Origin: Pirellulaceae bacterium
GTDB lineage: Bacteria > Planctomycetota > Planctomycetia > Pirellulales > Pirellulaceae
Assembly (NCBI GenBank): GCA_016784735.1
Contig: JADHUC010000056.1
Span: forward strand, 1-44,396
DNA: 44,396 bases
Direction of reading: 5' to 3'
The notes under the pieces: model-generated
Told to the model about the DNA's origin: nothing
What the model saw: the letters and a program-made list of their open reading frames with translations, nothing else
Database searches by the model: none
In this document: positions 32,036-39,646 of the stretch, one piece after another
Layout: each line of letters begins with the position of its first letter
How positions within the stretch are numbered: position 1 is the stretch's first letter
Translations under genes and position numbers: made by a program

Positions 32036-32848
32036 CTATGTGGCCTTGGAAACCAGCTCCGCCGCCCATTCCAACTGTTCCGCGGAGAGCGGCGGTACAG
32101 GGGTATCTTCGCGGTAGTCGATTTCGCGCTTGTACGGCCCTGCGTCGTAGGTGCGGAGGAATACGGTTTGCAGCTTGAGCGATACCGCCCCATCGCCGGG
32201 CAGTAGCGGTACCGCGATTTCCGGCAGCGGTTCGGTGAGTCGGACGGGATAGACGAAGTAGTCCTCCAGATTGTCGAAGTGATGGATCGATGTGTGATAG
32301 TCAAATCGCCCGGTTTTGGCTTCCAGCCGGTCCCGCGGTACGGCCGTGGTGTGCCGGCCGCCGCGCAGGAGATCGATTTCGATCAAGTGGACTTTGCCCT
32401 GCAGGTTTTCTTGCTGCTTTCTGAGGTACAGATCACGACCATGCTCGCCGGGCGTCTTGTTGGTGAGACTGAGCAGTTCGATGGCCGTCACAAGTCGGCG
32501 ATCGGAACCGCGGCCCATGTAGATCTCGACCAACGGTTCAACGCGTTCGTCGTGCGGAACGTGGATCACCAGTGGCTGGGTGGCTGGTCGAGCGGCAACG
32601 GCCACGCCGCCGGATTCCCCTTGGACTTCTTGCGGACTCCGCGGCGTCAGTACATCTACGTCCGGTCCGACGAATCGTTCTGAAACCTCGATCCACGCGC
32701 GCCGCCCGAGCGCCGCGTAGTAAGGTTCGGGAAGTTGAAGTTGGATCGCATCACTCACATAGGTGACAAACCGATCATGGAAATCGGGAAAGATGTCCGG
32801 GTGTTCGAGATATGGATCCATTCCAGGAAATGGCGAGGGCATCGGCAT
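32036..32848 (-). CDS. DUF4058 family protein
   Basis: A 270-residue cytoplasmic protein. The N-terminal SPFPGMDPYLEHPDIFPDFH is the DUF4058 signature, and the middle region EIYMGRGSDRRLVTAIELLSLTNKTPG with the following LIEIDLLRGGRHT carries the other conserved blocks of this family, which looks like a restriction-endonuclease-type alpha/beta core. DUF4058 is common and often multi-copy in planctomycetes and cyanobacteria, but its activity is unknown. Confidence 0.9.
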   Translation of the reverse strand: MPMPSPFPGMDPYLEHPDIFPDFHDRFVTYVSDAIQLQLPEPYYAALGRRAWIEVSERFVGPDVDVLTPRSPQEVQGESGGVAVAARPATQPLVIHVPHDERVEPLVEIYMGRGSDRRLVTAIELLSLTNKTPGEHGRDLYLRKQQENLQGKVHLIEIDLLRGGRHTTAVPRDRLEAKTGRFDYHTSIHHFDNLEDYFVYPVRLTEPLPEIAVPLLPGDGAVSLKLQTVFLRTYDAGPYKREIDYREDTPVPPLSAEQLEWAAELVSKAT

Positions 32849-32977
32849 GCTCCGGCAGCGACTATGAGTTTGGCCTCGTTACCACCTTGCGACGCATAGT
32901 TCCATTCTAGCGAGCAAACGGGAGGCTGTCAGGTCTCTAGTCGAAACGGTCGAAGGCGTGCTGGCAATCACAGCGGG

Positions 32978-33132
32978 TGACCGACCGCACCAGCAGCAAT
33001 CGCGGACTGGTGCTCATCCAGATGTCCATGGACGAGGTCACCTTCAATCCCGCAGGAAACGAGATAACGATGGTCAGGCGTGCCCGCGTGCAGTCAGAAA
33101 GCTCGGACGGTGCGCAAACGAATTGTGGCTAG
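32978..33132 (+). pseudogene. C-terminal fragment of an anti-sigma-factor kinase (RsbW-like HATPase)
   Basis: A short frame ending at the TAG at 33132 reads NRGLVLIQMSMDEVTFNPAG and then NEITMVRR, matching the GRGLxLI...MDEVxxNxxGNEVxLxKR end of RsbW-type Ser/Thr kinases. No start codon, N-box or G1-box is present upstream. It ends head-to-head with the STAS gene, overlapping by four bases on opposite strands. In many bacteria an RsbW kinase and a STAS antagonist form a partner-switching pair, so this looks like the broken half of one. Confidence 0.55.
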
Positions 33133-33488
33133 CAGTCGATCAGGGCCGCTCCCGTAGTCTCGTAAATGTCGAAGACCGTTTGCTCCAAACGTAGCGAACG
33201 GAATATGTCGCGTGCTGCTGGATAGAGCCCGGACAGCTTAACCTTGCCGCCGTGCGTGGCCAAACGTTGCTGCATGCCGATCAGGCCGCTTATGAGGGCC
33301 GTTGAACAATACGTCACGTGTCGGAAGTCTACCACGAGCAACGGCGGACGTACCTCTTCGGCAAACTGACGGAACTCCTCCTGAAGATCGGAGTAGTCAT
33401 CGGTGTTGAAGAACTGAGGATCGGCGAGTCGAATAATAGCCACTTCATCTTCGAACAGGACATCGAAGTACTCATACTCTGAGAGCAT
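33129..33488 (-). CDS. STAS-domain anti-sigma factor antagonist
   Basis: About 119 residues; the start at 33488 is supported by AAAGGAGG seven bases ahead of the ATG. The STAS fold is clear, with LLVVDFRHVTYCSTALISGLIG containing the phosphorylatable Ser of the antagonist loop. An antagonist of this kind binds an anti-sigma kinase when dephosphorylated, freeing a sigma factor. The partner kinase beside it appears reduced to a C-terminal fragment, so the functional partner must be elsewhere. Confidence 0.88.
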   Translation of the reverse strand: MLSEYEYFDVLFEDEVAIIRLADPQFFNTDDYSDLQEEFRQFAEEVRPPLLVVDFRHVTYCSTALISGLIGMQQRLATHGGKVKLSGLYPAARDIFRSLRLEQTVFDIYETTGAALIDC

Positions 33489-33575
33489 ACTGCTACCTCC
33501 TTTGTTGTGACACCCGGATGCCGCCAACCTGGATTGGTCGCGTATCGGGCGATTCCGCCCGGATGAGGTGTTGAG

Positions 33576-33914
33576 TCACGGTTGGCTCGTCAAAGATGCG
33601 GACGAAACCGAGAATTCAGACAAGCTAAATGAAAAGTCGACTTCTAGTGTACTTCGGCCGCTGCCGGACTGCAAGCCACCACCGGTACAAATGGTCGCCG
33701 GCTGGGCGCAGACGACAACCAACAACATGAGGGGCGAGAATCGGAGCATAACGACGGCCTTCTGCGTTTTTTGCAGCAGTTGAGGCGTAGGCGGGAAATA
33801 GCTGGCTCCCCACAGCGCGATGAAACCCGGCAGCAGATCGGCGATGACAAGGCCGAAGTTGGCGGAAGAGAGGTCCTTCAGGCGAGAAGCAAGGGTAGCG
33901 CTCTTGGCCCTCAC
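33576..33914 (-). pseudogene. Probable N-terminal fragment of a membrane protein
   Basis: The beginning of this 112-codon frame reads SSANFGLVIADLLPGFIALWG, a pattern I associate with the first membrane helix of a small planctomycete inner-membrane protein. The later part does not continue with further expected helices and becomes Ser-rich. It is placed among other gene fragments. The call is tentative. Confidence 0.35.
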
Positions 33915-34001
33915 GAGTCAATGTAACGAACGGCGTTAGCTTGCGGTTGGCAAGGGTCGAGAGGACAAGGATTGACCAAGATCGCCCGAAACGGCGAAGC
34001 G

Positions 34002-34334
34002 TCAAGGCATGAAGAAAAACGTCTGCTGCTTCTTCGGCCGATCGGTTTCGGCGACTACTTCTTCATCCTGGTACGTGGCGATTGGTTCCTCGGTCCGGAT
34101 GACGCAGCTCGTCCTGGCGAAATGCAGGATGCCGAGGATCCGCCGCCGGTCTTCTTCGCCGATCTTGCCGAGTGCGGAGTCGTAAAGCACGGCATGAATC
34201 AACTTGCGCGCCTCCTTTGTCCGCATTTCGAAGCTGTAACAGTCGGACTTCGAGCAATCGCGGATGAACATGGCCTGCTCGAGGAGCGATTCGATGCGCA
34301 TGCGCGACAGTACGGAGGAGAGAGATTCGGCCAT
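34002..34334 (-). CDS. Hypothetical protein
   Basis: A 110-residue, largely helical, acidic and Arg-rich protein (MRTKEARKLIHAVLYD, EEDRRRILGILHFART) with no signal peptide or recognised domain. No ribosome binding site stands out before the ATG at 34334, so it is only moderately supported. It ends in a short Lys-rich then Phe-rich tail. Confidence 0.45.
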   Translation of the reverse strand: MAESLSSVLSRMRIESLLEQAMFIRDCSKSDCYSFEMRTKEARKLIHAVLYDSALGKIGEEDRRRILGILHFARTSCVIRTEEPIATYQDEEVVAETDRPKKQQTFFFMP

Positions 34335-34430
34335 CGCAAGGAGCCTAGAATGCCATCGGCAAAAGAGGAAGCAAACACCACGGGATGCCTTTCATTATTG
34401 TCACAATGCCGTTCCGATGCATCCTTCGTG

Positions 34431-34461
34431 AAAAAACCCCGTATCCAATGGGCACGGGGTG
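34431..34461 (-). terminator. Intrinsic terminator, minus strand
   Basis: On the minus strand the stem CCCCGT pairs with ACGGGG around an 11-nt loop, followed by six T. It lies 200 bp downstream of the zinc-ribbon gene at 34658-34888, the nearest minus-strand gene upstream of it, and likely ends that transcript. Confidence 0.85.
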
Positions 34462-34657
34462 TGCGCCCGAGCGAAATCACTTGGTCTCCTTGCCCTCGCT
34501 CCCTTCACGCGCACAGCGGGCAGCGCCCGTGTTGGTCTGGAGTCTCGATGCGCGGATTGACGGCAAAACCACGGGCACGGCAGAGATTGGGCCAGCCGGC
34601 AGTGCCCGATCATTTGTTGCGGGCTGAAACCGAACGGCACGCCAGTCGCGAGAATGA

Positions 34658-34888
34658 CTAATCGGGGAGGTCGTTGTTCGGCCAAGAAGATCGTTCCGTG
34701 ATCTCCTCTTTCCGGTCTGGGAGATGTCGACAAAGCAGTCGCAGGCGAGGAAAGGCAATTCCACAGAGATCGCAGTAGACGGCGACATGGAACAGACGCG
34801 ATGGCCATCTAATAATCCGTCGCGTTTCGCGCTTGCTCCGGTACAACTCGCTGCTGCATTTACACCCTGGACATAGCATGGTCTGCAT
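34658..34888 (-). CDS. Small zinc-ribbon protein, possible paralog of the one at 31542-31736
   Basis: About 76 residues, starting at ATG 34888 or 34879 (both near the first Cys). It has CPGC close to the N-terminus and CDLC near residue 40, separated by a basic, partly hydrophobic segment (RIIRWPSRLFHVAVY), like the protein encoded at 31542-31736. The tail is hydrophilic. The two may be duplicated copies that have drifted. The role is unknown. Confidence 0.55.
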   Translation of the reverse strand: MQTMLCPGCKCSSELYRSKRETRRIIRWPSRLFHVAVYCDLCGIAFPRLRLLCRHLPDRKEEITERSSWPNNDLPD

Positions 34889-35021
34889 ACCCGTTCTCTG
34901 TAGAGGGGCACGGAGCACAACTCATGAGGGGGATAGACTGATAATCTAACATCCTGGAGTATCATGTCAACTTATTCTTCGGAACGATCTCTTTCACGCC
35001 ATTGATGATTCTGGTTTTGAA

Positions 35022-35431
35022 AAGTACCGACATATTCCTGTCGAGCAACGACCAAGGGTTTTCGTGGAACTTTGGAACGATCCAATCACGACGGTGGGCA
35101 AGGCGTCTTTCGTCGACCAGTTGATTACCCGGGCAGGCGGCGTCAACGTGGCTCATGAACTCGACTCGGACTATCCCACCCTGAGTCCCGAGAGAATTGT
35201 CGACTGGAACCCGGACGTGATCGTGCTGGGCTACATGAATCAGCAAGCACCGAAGGAGGCCTTGGCCAAACGCATCGGGCGGGGCGACGTCGAGGCTGCC
35301 CGCAGGGGAAACGAATCAACGACATTTGGTCCGACGTCTTCTTACGCCCTGGGCCACGGCTTATCCAGGGCGTGAAGGCGTTCTGCCGGCCCCTACACGG
35401 CAGAGCTCCGAACGAAATCGACCAGAAGTGA
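35022..35431 (+). pseudogene. Truncated BtuF-like cobalamin/iron ABC transporter substrate-binding protein
   Basis: The frame around 35033 reads HIPVEQRPRVFVELWNDPI and continues with SFVDQLITRAGGVNVAHE and LSPERIVDWNPDVIVLGYM, typical of the C-terminal lobe of periplasmic cobalamin-binding proteins. After about 35300 one base change is needed to continue with RINDIWSDVFLRPGPRL and IQGVKAFCRPLHG up to the TGA at 35431. The N-terminal lobe and any signal peptide are absent. So the gene is both truncated and frameshifted. It lies near two cobalamin riboswitches, which supports the B12 connection. Confidence 0.75.
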
Positions 35432-35468
35432 TTCGGAACTGCGCGGGAAGCCGTGCCATGCGGGCCTC

Positions 35469-35777
35469 TCATTCTTCGAGTGAAGCCAGCAACTCCGCGG
35501 CCTTCTGGCGCACGCGTTGGTCCTTGCCTCCCTTCTCTAGCCGCTCGACATGCTCGCGATACGTCTGCACCACCGAAGGAAAGCGGCTCAGGTTCTCCAA
35601 CGCAGCATATTGCACGCGGGGATGGTCCGAACGGAGCCCTTCCAGCATCATCCGCATCTCGGCCGGCGGTACGGCGGGCGCGTCGCTTGCAGCCGGAACG
35701 GGTGCGACGGGCTGCTCATCAGACCGGCAACCGAACAGAGACGCGAGAACCAACAAGACAAGTATCTTACGAACCAT
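35469..35777 (-). CDS. HEAT-repeat-like lipoprotein
   Basis: About 102 residues. The ATG at 35777 starts a lipoprotein signal ([16 protein letters not shown]) with the lipobox Cys at residue 16. After an Ala/Pro-rich linker, the C-terminal half shows one or two HEAT-type helical repeats ([37 protein letters not shown]). The start overlaps the end of the DUF1559 gene by 11 bases, so both lie in one transcript under the cobalamin riboswitch upstream. It would sit in the membrane, facing the periplasm. Confidence 0.8.
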   Translation of the reverse strand: MVRKILVLLVLASLFGCRSDEQPVAPVPAASDAPAVPPAEMRMMLEGLRSDHPRVQYAALENLSRFPSVVQTYREHVERLEKGGKDQRVRQKAAELLASLEE

Positions 35778-36630
35778 GGGACACGATCCCCCTTCCGTTC
35801 CACCACTTGTCGGCAGTCTCTTGGTCTGCATCCCACTCTCCGATATCCCCGACGTGGTTCTCTTCGCGGATCTGCTGGATGGCAGCGGTCGTCCAAGGTC
35901 CCAGCGGATTTGTCGACGGTTCGACGGCCCTCACGTTTCCGTCCAGATACAAAACGTTGGCCGCGCCCCTGTGCCGGAAATGCACCGAGGGGAACTGGTT
36001 GCTGGGTGGTTCGAGGTGGAATGTTTCGACGACTTCTCCAGCTCGGTACTTGCCATTCCAATCGTCGAAGTCATACACGGCGGCCGCGTCGGCAAAGGCG
36101 ATGGTTGTGTTCGTGGAGTTAAAGTAGTTCAGTCCGCGTGTGACCGGGCCCAGTAGACGGTTGGGATTGCCGCTCATCCAGTCCGGCCGCACGCCCGGCC
36201 CGCAGTAGACGTAGTTGTACGCGTACCCGGCGGTCGCCTTGCCCCATTTCGCCTTGACGCCGACGAAATCCGGGCACTGCATCACCTGCGTGTTCCTCTC
36301 CATATACGGCATGAAAAATCCCTTGCGCCGGTCGATGGGAGCCTCGCCGGGAGCTAACGTCGTGGGATCCTTGAATTCGCCGAACCAGTAGCGTCGCGGA
36401 TAACCCCCGAGCATCCAGTTGTAGGTCGAAACCGGAATCAGGGAACCTCGCCACGTATCGGCATATGAATGCAATGCGATCCCAAGCTGCTTCAGGTTGC
36501 TGGCACACTGGGTCCGGCGGGCGGCGGCCCGGGAGGACTGAATGGCAGGAAGCAGGAGGGCGACAAGGATGCCGATGATCGCAATGACCACCAGCAGTTC
36601 GACAAGGGTGAATGCAGCTCTTCGATTCAT
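35767..36630 (-). CDS. DUF1559 pseudopilin-like protein under a cobalamin riboswitch
   Basis: A 287-residue protein with a prepilin-type leader: [25 protein letters not shown], with the Phe-Thr-Leu-Val-Glu start of the class III/type IV pilin helix and expected cleavage near residue 7. A helical stretch with [19 protein letters not shown] follows, as in DUF1559 proteins, then a beta domain with conserved [21 protein letters not shown] precedes the ATG. The riboswitch lies 18 bp upstream of the start codon. DUF1559 proteins are a large planctomycete family thought to be pilin-like surface or secretion components. Control by B12 is unusual and suggests a role in cobalamin acquisition or in a B12-sparing response. 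Confidence 0.93.
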   Translation of the reverse strand: MNRRAAFTLVELLVVIAIIGILVALLLPAIQSSRAAARRTQCASNLKQLGIALHSYADTWRGSLIPVSTYNWMLGGYPRRYWFGEFKDPTTLAPGEAPIDRRKGFFMPYMERNTQVMQCPDFVGVKAKWGKATAGYAYNYVYCGPGVRPDWMSGNPNRLLGPVTRGLNYFNSTNTTIAFADAAAVYDFDDWNGKYRAGEVVETFHLEPPSNQFPSVHFRHRGAANVLYLDGNVRAVEPSTNPLGPWTTAAIQQIREENHVGDIGEWDADQETADKWWNGRGIVSHGS

Positions 36631-36647
36631 AATTGGGTTGTCCTTGT

Positions 36648-36800
36648 TTCGGGTCAGTATTCTGTCTGTGGTGCCGACCCGGGGGACAACCGCAGACGCC
36701 CGTCTCGGGGTGCCTAAAGCTTCTCGCTGGGGGCCGGACTTTCACCGTTGCGGACCAGTCCCGGAATTCCACCGGAGTTCACCCAGGGTTCGATTGATCT
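36648..36800 (-). promoter_or_regulatory. Cobalamin riboswitch (upstream of the DUF1559 gene)
   Basis: Reading the minus strand, the core runs GAACTCCGGTGGAATTCCGG, then GACTGGTCCGCAACGGTGA, and the 3' part CAGACAGAATACTGACC at 36651-36668, which corresponds to the conserved B12-box core and the P3/P1 3' strand. Its 3' end lies 18 bp before the DUF1559 ATG. No obvious terminator with a T-run lies between, so it may act on ribosome access. Confidence 0.88.
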
Positions 36801-36900
36801 TGCACTTCACCTCGCTTTCTTGACATTCGCAAACGCTGGATGCCGACGGCGTCGTAGCTGCGGTCAAGTTGTTGTCCGCGCAGAACGATAGGTCGGAGGC

Positions 36901-36993
36901 TCAGAACCGTTTACGGTCCATCCACTCAAGAAAGCAGCGGGAAGTAAGTTCGTCGCTTACGAAGAACACGATCGTTACGTCGCGGTCCTTCAT
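36901..36993 (-). CDS. 30-codon frame after the second cobalamin riboswitch, uncertain
   Basis: A short frame starting ATG at 36993 (MKDRDVTIVFFVSDELTSRC) and ending at 36903, with GGAG about nine bases before the start. It is the only frame that could be the direct target of the upstream riboswitch. The sequence is not recognised and may be the remains of a longer gene or a leader peptide. Confidence 0.25.
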   Translation of the reverse strand: MKDRDVTIVFFVSDELTSRCFLEWMDRKRF

Positions 36994-37033
36994 AGGCGGC
37001 ACTCCGCCCCTCGCGGAATGCATGCCGTTGTGG

Positions 37034-37240
37034 ATTGGTAGGTCTTCTGACTCCCAGGCGTCGAGTGCCCTCGCCTTCTCACCGCCTTCAGGCCTCCCAC
37101 GTAGCGGAGGCTGTCAGCGACAATGGCGAAAAGAAAGGGCACCCCTTTGCTGCCTGGTCACAGCGGCGGGGCCGTCCCGGACTTACACCGGAGTTCCCTG
37201 TTCGTCGGCCGATCCAGCAAGAAAGGCCGACCACCAATAC
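37034..37240 (-). promoter_or_regulatory. Cobalamin riboswitch (second copy)
   Basis: The minus strand shows GGGAACTCCGGTGTAAGTCC, then GGGACGGCCCCGCCGCTGTGA, a long variable arm, and GGGAGTCAGAAGACCTACCA at the 3' end. The P1 helix pairs ATTGGTGG (5', near 37233-37240) with CTACCAAT (near 37034-37041). This is a textbook cobalamin riboswitch. The next downstream frame is only 30 codons long and the next intact gene is the DUF1559 gene, which has its own copy. Confidence 0.95.
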
Positions 37241-37733
37241 ACCAGAACACGCAGAGTATAGGAAAGACGCCGGGGGCTGTCAAACGGACCAATTGGCAGG
37301 TTGGTTGCTGGTTCCTTTGGGAACGAGTTGCGGCTGGCCGCTCGCATTCGTGCGGCCCTGTCGAGACGGAATCTGGGTCAAAAGACTTCTTCGCGAGAAG
37401 CTCGCGAATTGCGACGTCGATCCCACGAAGATCGCGAATTTGTTCAAACCGGCCCGCTCCCATGGCGGCGGGAATATCTTCTTTTGAGCAACTTCCAACC
37501 CAGTTAGAATGGAACCCCTAAACCCCCGAGCGCTGTACTCTCTGACCGATCAGCGCTGCACTTCCTGACCGGTGTTTAGACTCGGTGGGAGGTGCGGTTG
37601 GCAGTGAACGGGGAGGGCACGGGGGAAGGATAGCACGGTCAGCAGAGAATTGCACTTGGAAGAAACTGACGAGCGAAATCGTTCGCGACGTTGGCTGACC
37701 AGCAGCGATCTCATCGCAGCAGTATGCGCGCAC
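37241..37733. other. Intergenic stretch without a recognised gene
   Basis: About 490 bp. It contains a direct repeat of 18 bp with two differences (copies at 37530-37547 and 37553-37570, beginning GCGCTG and ending CTGACC). No gene, tRNA or clear promoter is visible. The upstream promoter of the second riboswitch should lie within its first 100 bp. Confidence 0.5.
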
Positions 37734-37755
37734 AAAAAAAGCCGGCACTGCCGGC
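37734..37755 (-). terminator. Intrinsic terminator after exosortase B
   Basis: On the minus strand the stem GCCGGCAGTGCCGGC (6-bp arms with a 3-nt loop) is followed directly by seven T. It lies 62 bp after the exosortase B stop at 37817. Confidence 0.93.
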
Positions 37756-37816
37756 TGAAAACGTTCGATTCTCAGTTTCGACGCGATGTCGAAACGAGAC
37801 GGTTGGCTATCCCGGG

Positions 37817-39541
37817 TCAGTCAGATTGGATTTTGCCCTCGGGCCAGAGCTGCTTGGTGATCTGTCGAACGGCGTCCTGGAATGCCCGCATCGCCCGTTG
37901 ATGGTGCTCGTCGTCAAGCGGCAGATCACTTGTGATGAGCATCTGGATCTGAAGCGTGGATGGCTCCTCTACCATCTTCCCAAAGCGATTGAACACGCGA
38001 TCGCGAGCGGCAGCGCACCAAGCGGAAAGGGACCGGCCGGGAGTCGATGGCGGTGCCAGCGCGTGACCCTCGCCGGTGAACTGGCGGACCCATACATGGC
38101 CTCGTCTGGCGCTGGCATCCTTCATTTGGAGTTCCGCGCAGGGGGCTCCGAGAGTCTCCTCCACCGTATCCTGCTCTACAACAGTCCAGGATTCGACTTG
38201 CCAGCCGCGCGCCTGGTAACAGCCGGCCAAGTTGTGCCAGCCGACAAAAGGAAAGTCCAAGGAGACGATGGCGTCTTCTTGGGACCCCTTGTAGTGCCAG
38301 GCAATCGAATACCGTCCCCGGTCGCTGTTTGGCGAACGCGTTTCGACCTTGAACTCGACCCGCTCCAACGCCCCCAGCCTTTCGGGTAGCGTGGCCTCGG
38401 ACAATACATCGCTCAAAGGCACGCGGTCGCCGCGACGGTCGTCGTCGGCAAACGAGATCCCATCGTTGCGAGCGAGCCGACGATTCACGCCGGTCGCCGT
38501 TTGGACGACGCCGATCGACAGAAAAGCCAACGCGACGAAGTTCAGCATGACCAGGCTCATGCCATTGGTTCCCGGGATCGCCGCGTCCGTCTGTTCTCGG
38601 ACCGCGCTCGGGTCGGGACCGTCCGGCCCGCGCAGCGGGGCATCTTCCTTAACCAGACCCAGCGGCCCCAGAAGGAACAGCAGCAGGCGATCCGTGCTCA
38701 GAAGAAACAAGAGTACGAGCACGAAGAGCCCGATGCCAAACATAGTCTGCGGCCAACCATTGCCGACATCCACACCACGTTCGACGTACAGCACGACGAC
38801 CAGAGTGACGCGGATCACATTGACAGCAATCGCCCAAAAGACTGCACTGGCCACGAGCAGCGCGCCATGCACCAATGGACGACGCAACCAGACCGCCAGA
38901 ATCGCTGCCATTGCCACGAGCGCGAACAGCGTTTGGACGCCGCTGCACGCCTCTTCTACCAGGAATTGATGTCCGGGGATCTGGATCACGTACCCGGCCA
39001 ACACATGGTCGTAGCCCAAGTAGTCCAACATTTGGCTGCCACCTTGCGAGCTGAGACCTTGCAGCCAGAGGATCAAACGTCCATCCCAGCGAAACGGCAG
39101 GGGCAGTAGCAGCCACAGCAGCATCCAGACCGGCAGCACACGGGAAGCGAGCGGACGGCCCAAGGATAAAACGACCGCCAAGGCACTGATAATCACAGCC
39201 ATGGTACCTAGCCATGGCGACCACAGCACTTGGCTTGCAGCCAGGAGGCCAAAGCTGGCCAACAGCGACAAGAAGCTGGACCGATTCGGCCGGCAGTTGG
39301 CAATGCATGGGATCTCCTGCCAGCGGCGCCACGCAAGATAGGCAACTGCTGCCAGGAGAAACGGGAAGTACCGGTAGTGCTCGGCCAGCCACATGTGGCG
39401 AAGCTGCAGGACCAGCATGGGCACGTGGCTTGCCAGGATCAGAGCGTACAGAACCAGGGGCAACCGCAGCCACCGCAGCGGTTTTGATTCGGGTAGGGCC
39501 GACGTCGTAGTCTGAGTAGCCGTGCTGGCCATGGGGCGCAT
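37817..39541 (-). CDS. Exosortase-U-like protein B with EpsI-like C-terminal domain, catalytic His replaced
   Basis: About 574 residues from the ATG at 39541; an earlier frame start at 39640 would run through the terminator of the upstream gene and is rejected. The N-terminal half has about eight hydrophobic helices. The exosortase motif EEACSGVQTLFALVAM has the nucleophile C199; IAVNVIRVTLVV has R244. The third catalytic position, where exosortases have His in the pattern HxxxG, reads WPQTMFG, so Q265 replaces the His. The C-terminal part (LPERLGALERVEFKVET, LDFPFVGWHNLAGCYQARGW) is the exosortase-associated EpsI-like domain fused on, as in exosortase U. Full-length exosortase removes a PEP-CTERM tail and attaches the protein at the outer surface. 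With Gln, this copy may be inactive, regulatory, or altered in specificity. Confidence 0.88.
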   Translation of the reverse strand: MRPMASTATQTTTSALPESKPLRWLRLPLVLYALILASHVPMLVLQLRHMWLAEHYRYFPFLLAAVAYLAWRRWQEIPCIANCRPNRSSFLSLLASFGLLAASQVLWSPWLGTMAVIISALAVVLSLGRPLASRVLPVWMLLWLLLPLPFRWDGRLILWLQGLSSQGGSQMLDYLGYDHVLAGYVIQIPGHQFLVEEACSGVQTLFALVAMAAILAVWLRRPLVHGALLVASAVFWAIAVNVIRVTLVVVLYVERGVDVGNGWPQTMFGIGLFVLVLLFLLSTDRLLLFLLGPLGLVKEDAPLRGPDGPDPSAVREQTDAAIPGTNGMSLVMLNFVALAFLSIGVVQTATGVNRRLARNDGISFADDDRRGDRVPLSDVLSEATLPERLGALERVEFKVETRSPNSDRGRYSIAWHYKGSQEDAIVSLDFPFVGWHNLAGCYQARGWQVESWTVVEQDTVEETLGAPCAELQMKDASARRGHVWVRQFTGEGHALAPPSTPGRSLSAWCAAARDRVFNRFGKMVEEPSTLQIQMLITSDLPLDDEHHQRAMRAFQDAVRQITKQLWPEGKIQSD

Positions 39542-39561
39542 CAATGGTGCCGTTAGCAACG

Positions 39562-39592
39562 AAAAAACCCGGCCACCACCATCAGCCGGGTT
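39562..39592 (-). terminator. Intrinsic terminator after the PEP-CTERM gene
   Basis: On the minus strand AACCCGGCTGAT pairs through its CCCGGCTG-type arm with GGCCGGG, followed by six T. It lies between the PEP-CTERM gene (stop 39647) and the exosortase B start, so exosortase B needs read-through or its own promoter. Confidence 0.9.
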
Positions 39593-39646
39593 CTTGCGAA
39601 CATCACTCGTTGGTGGGAGTATTAGCCTACTCGAAGGCAATGGAGT

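Noticed and set aside
34477-34965. A 162-codon minus-strand frame overlapping the second zinc-ribbon gene
   Set aside because: It overlaps the better-supported zinc-ribbon frame and has low-complexity Ser/Arg content without motifs.
37301-37507. Plus-strand and minus-strand frames in the gap before exosortase B
   Set aside because: No ribosome binding site, no domain, and overlapping frames on both strands of similar quality.
39542-39640. N-terminal extension of exosortase B
   Set aside because: It would cover the intrinsic terminator at 39562-39592 and has no ribosome binding site.
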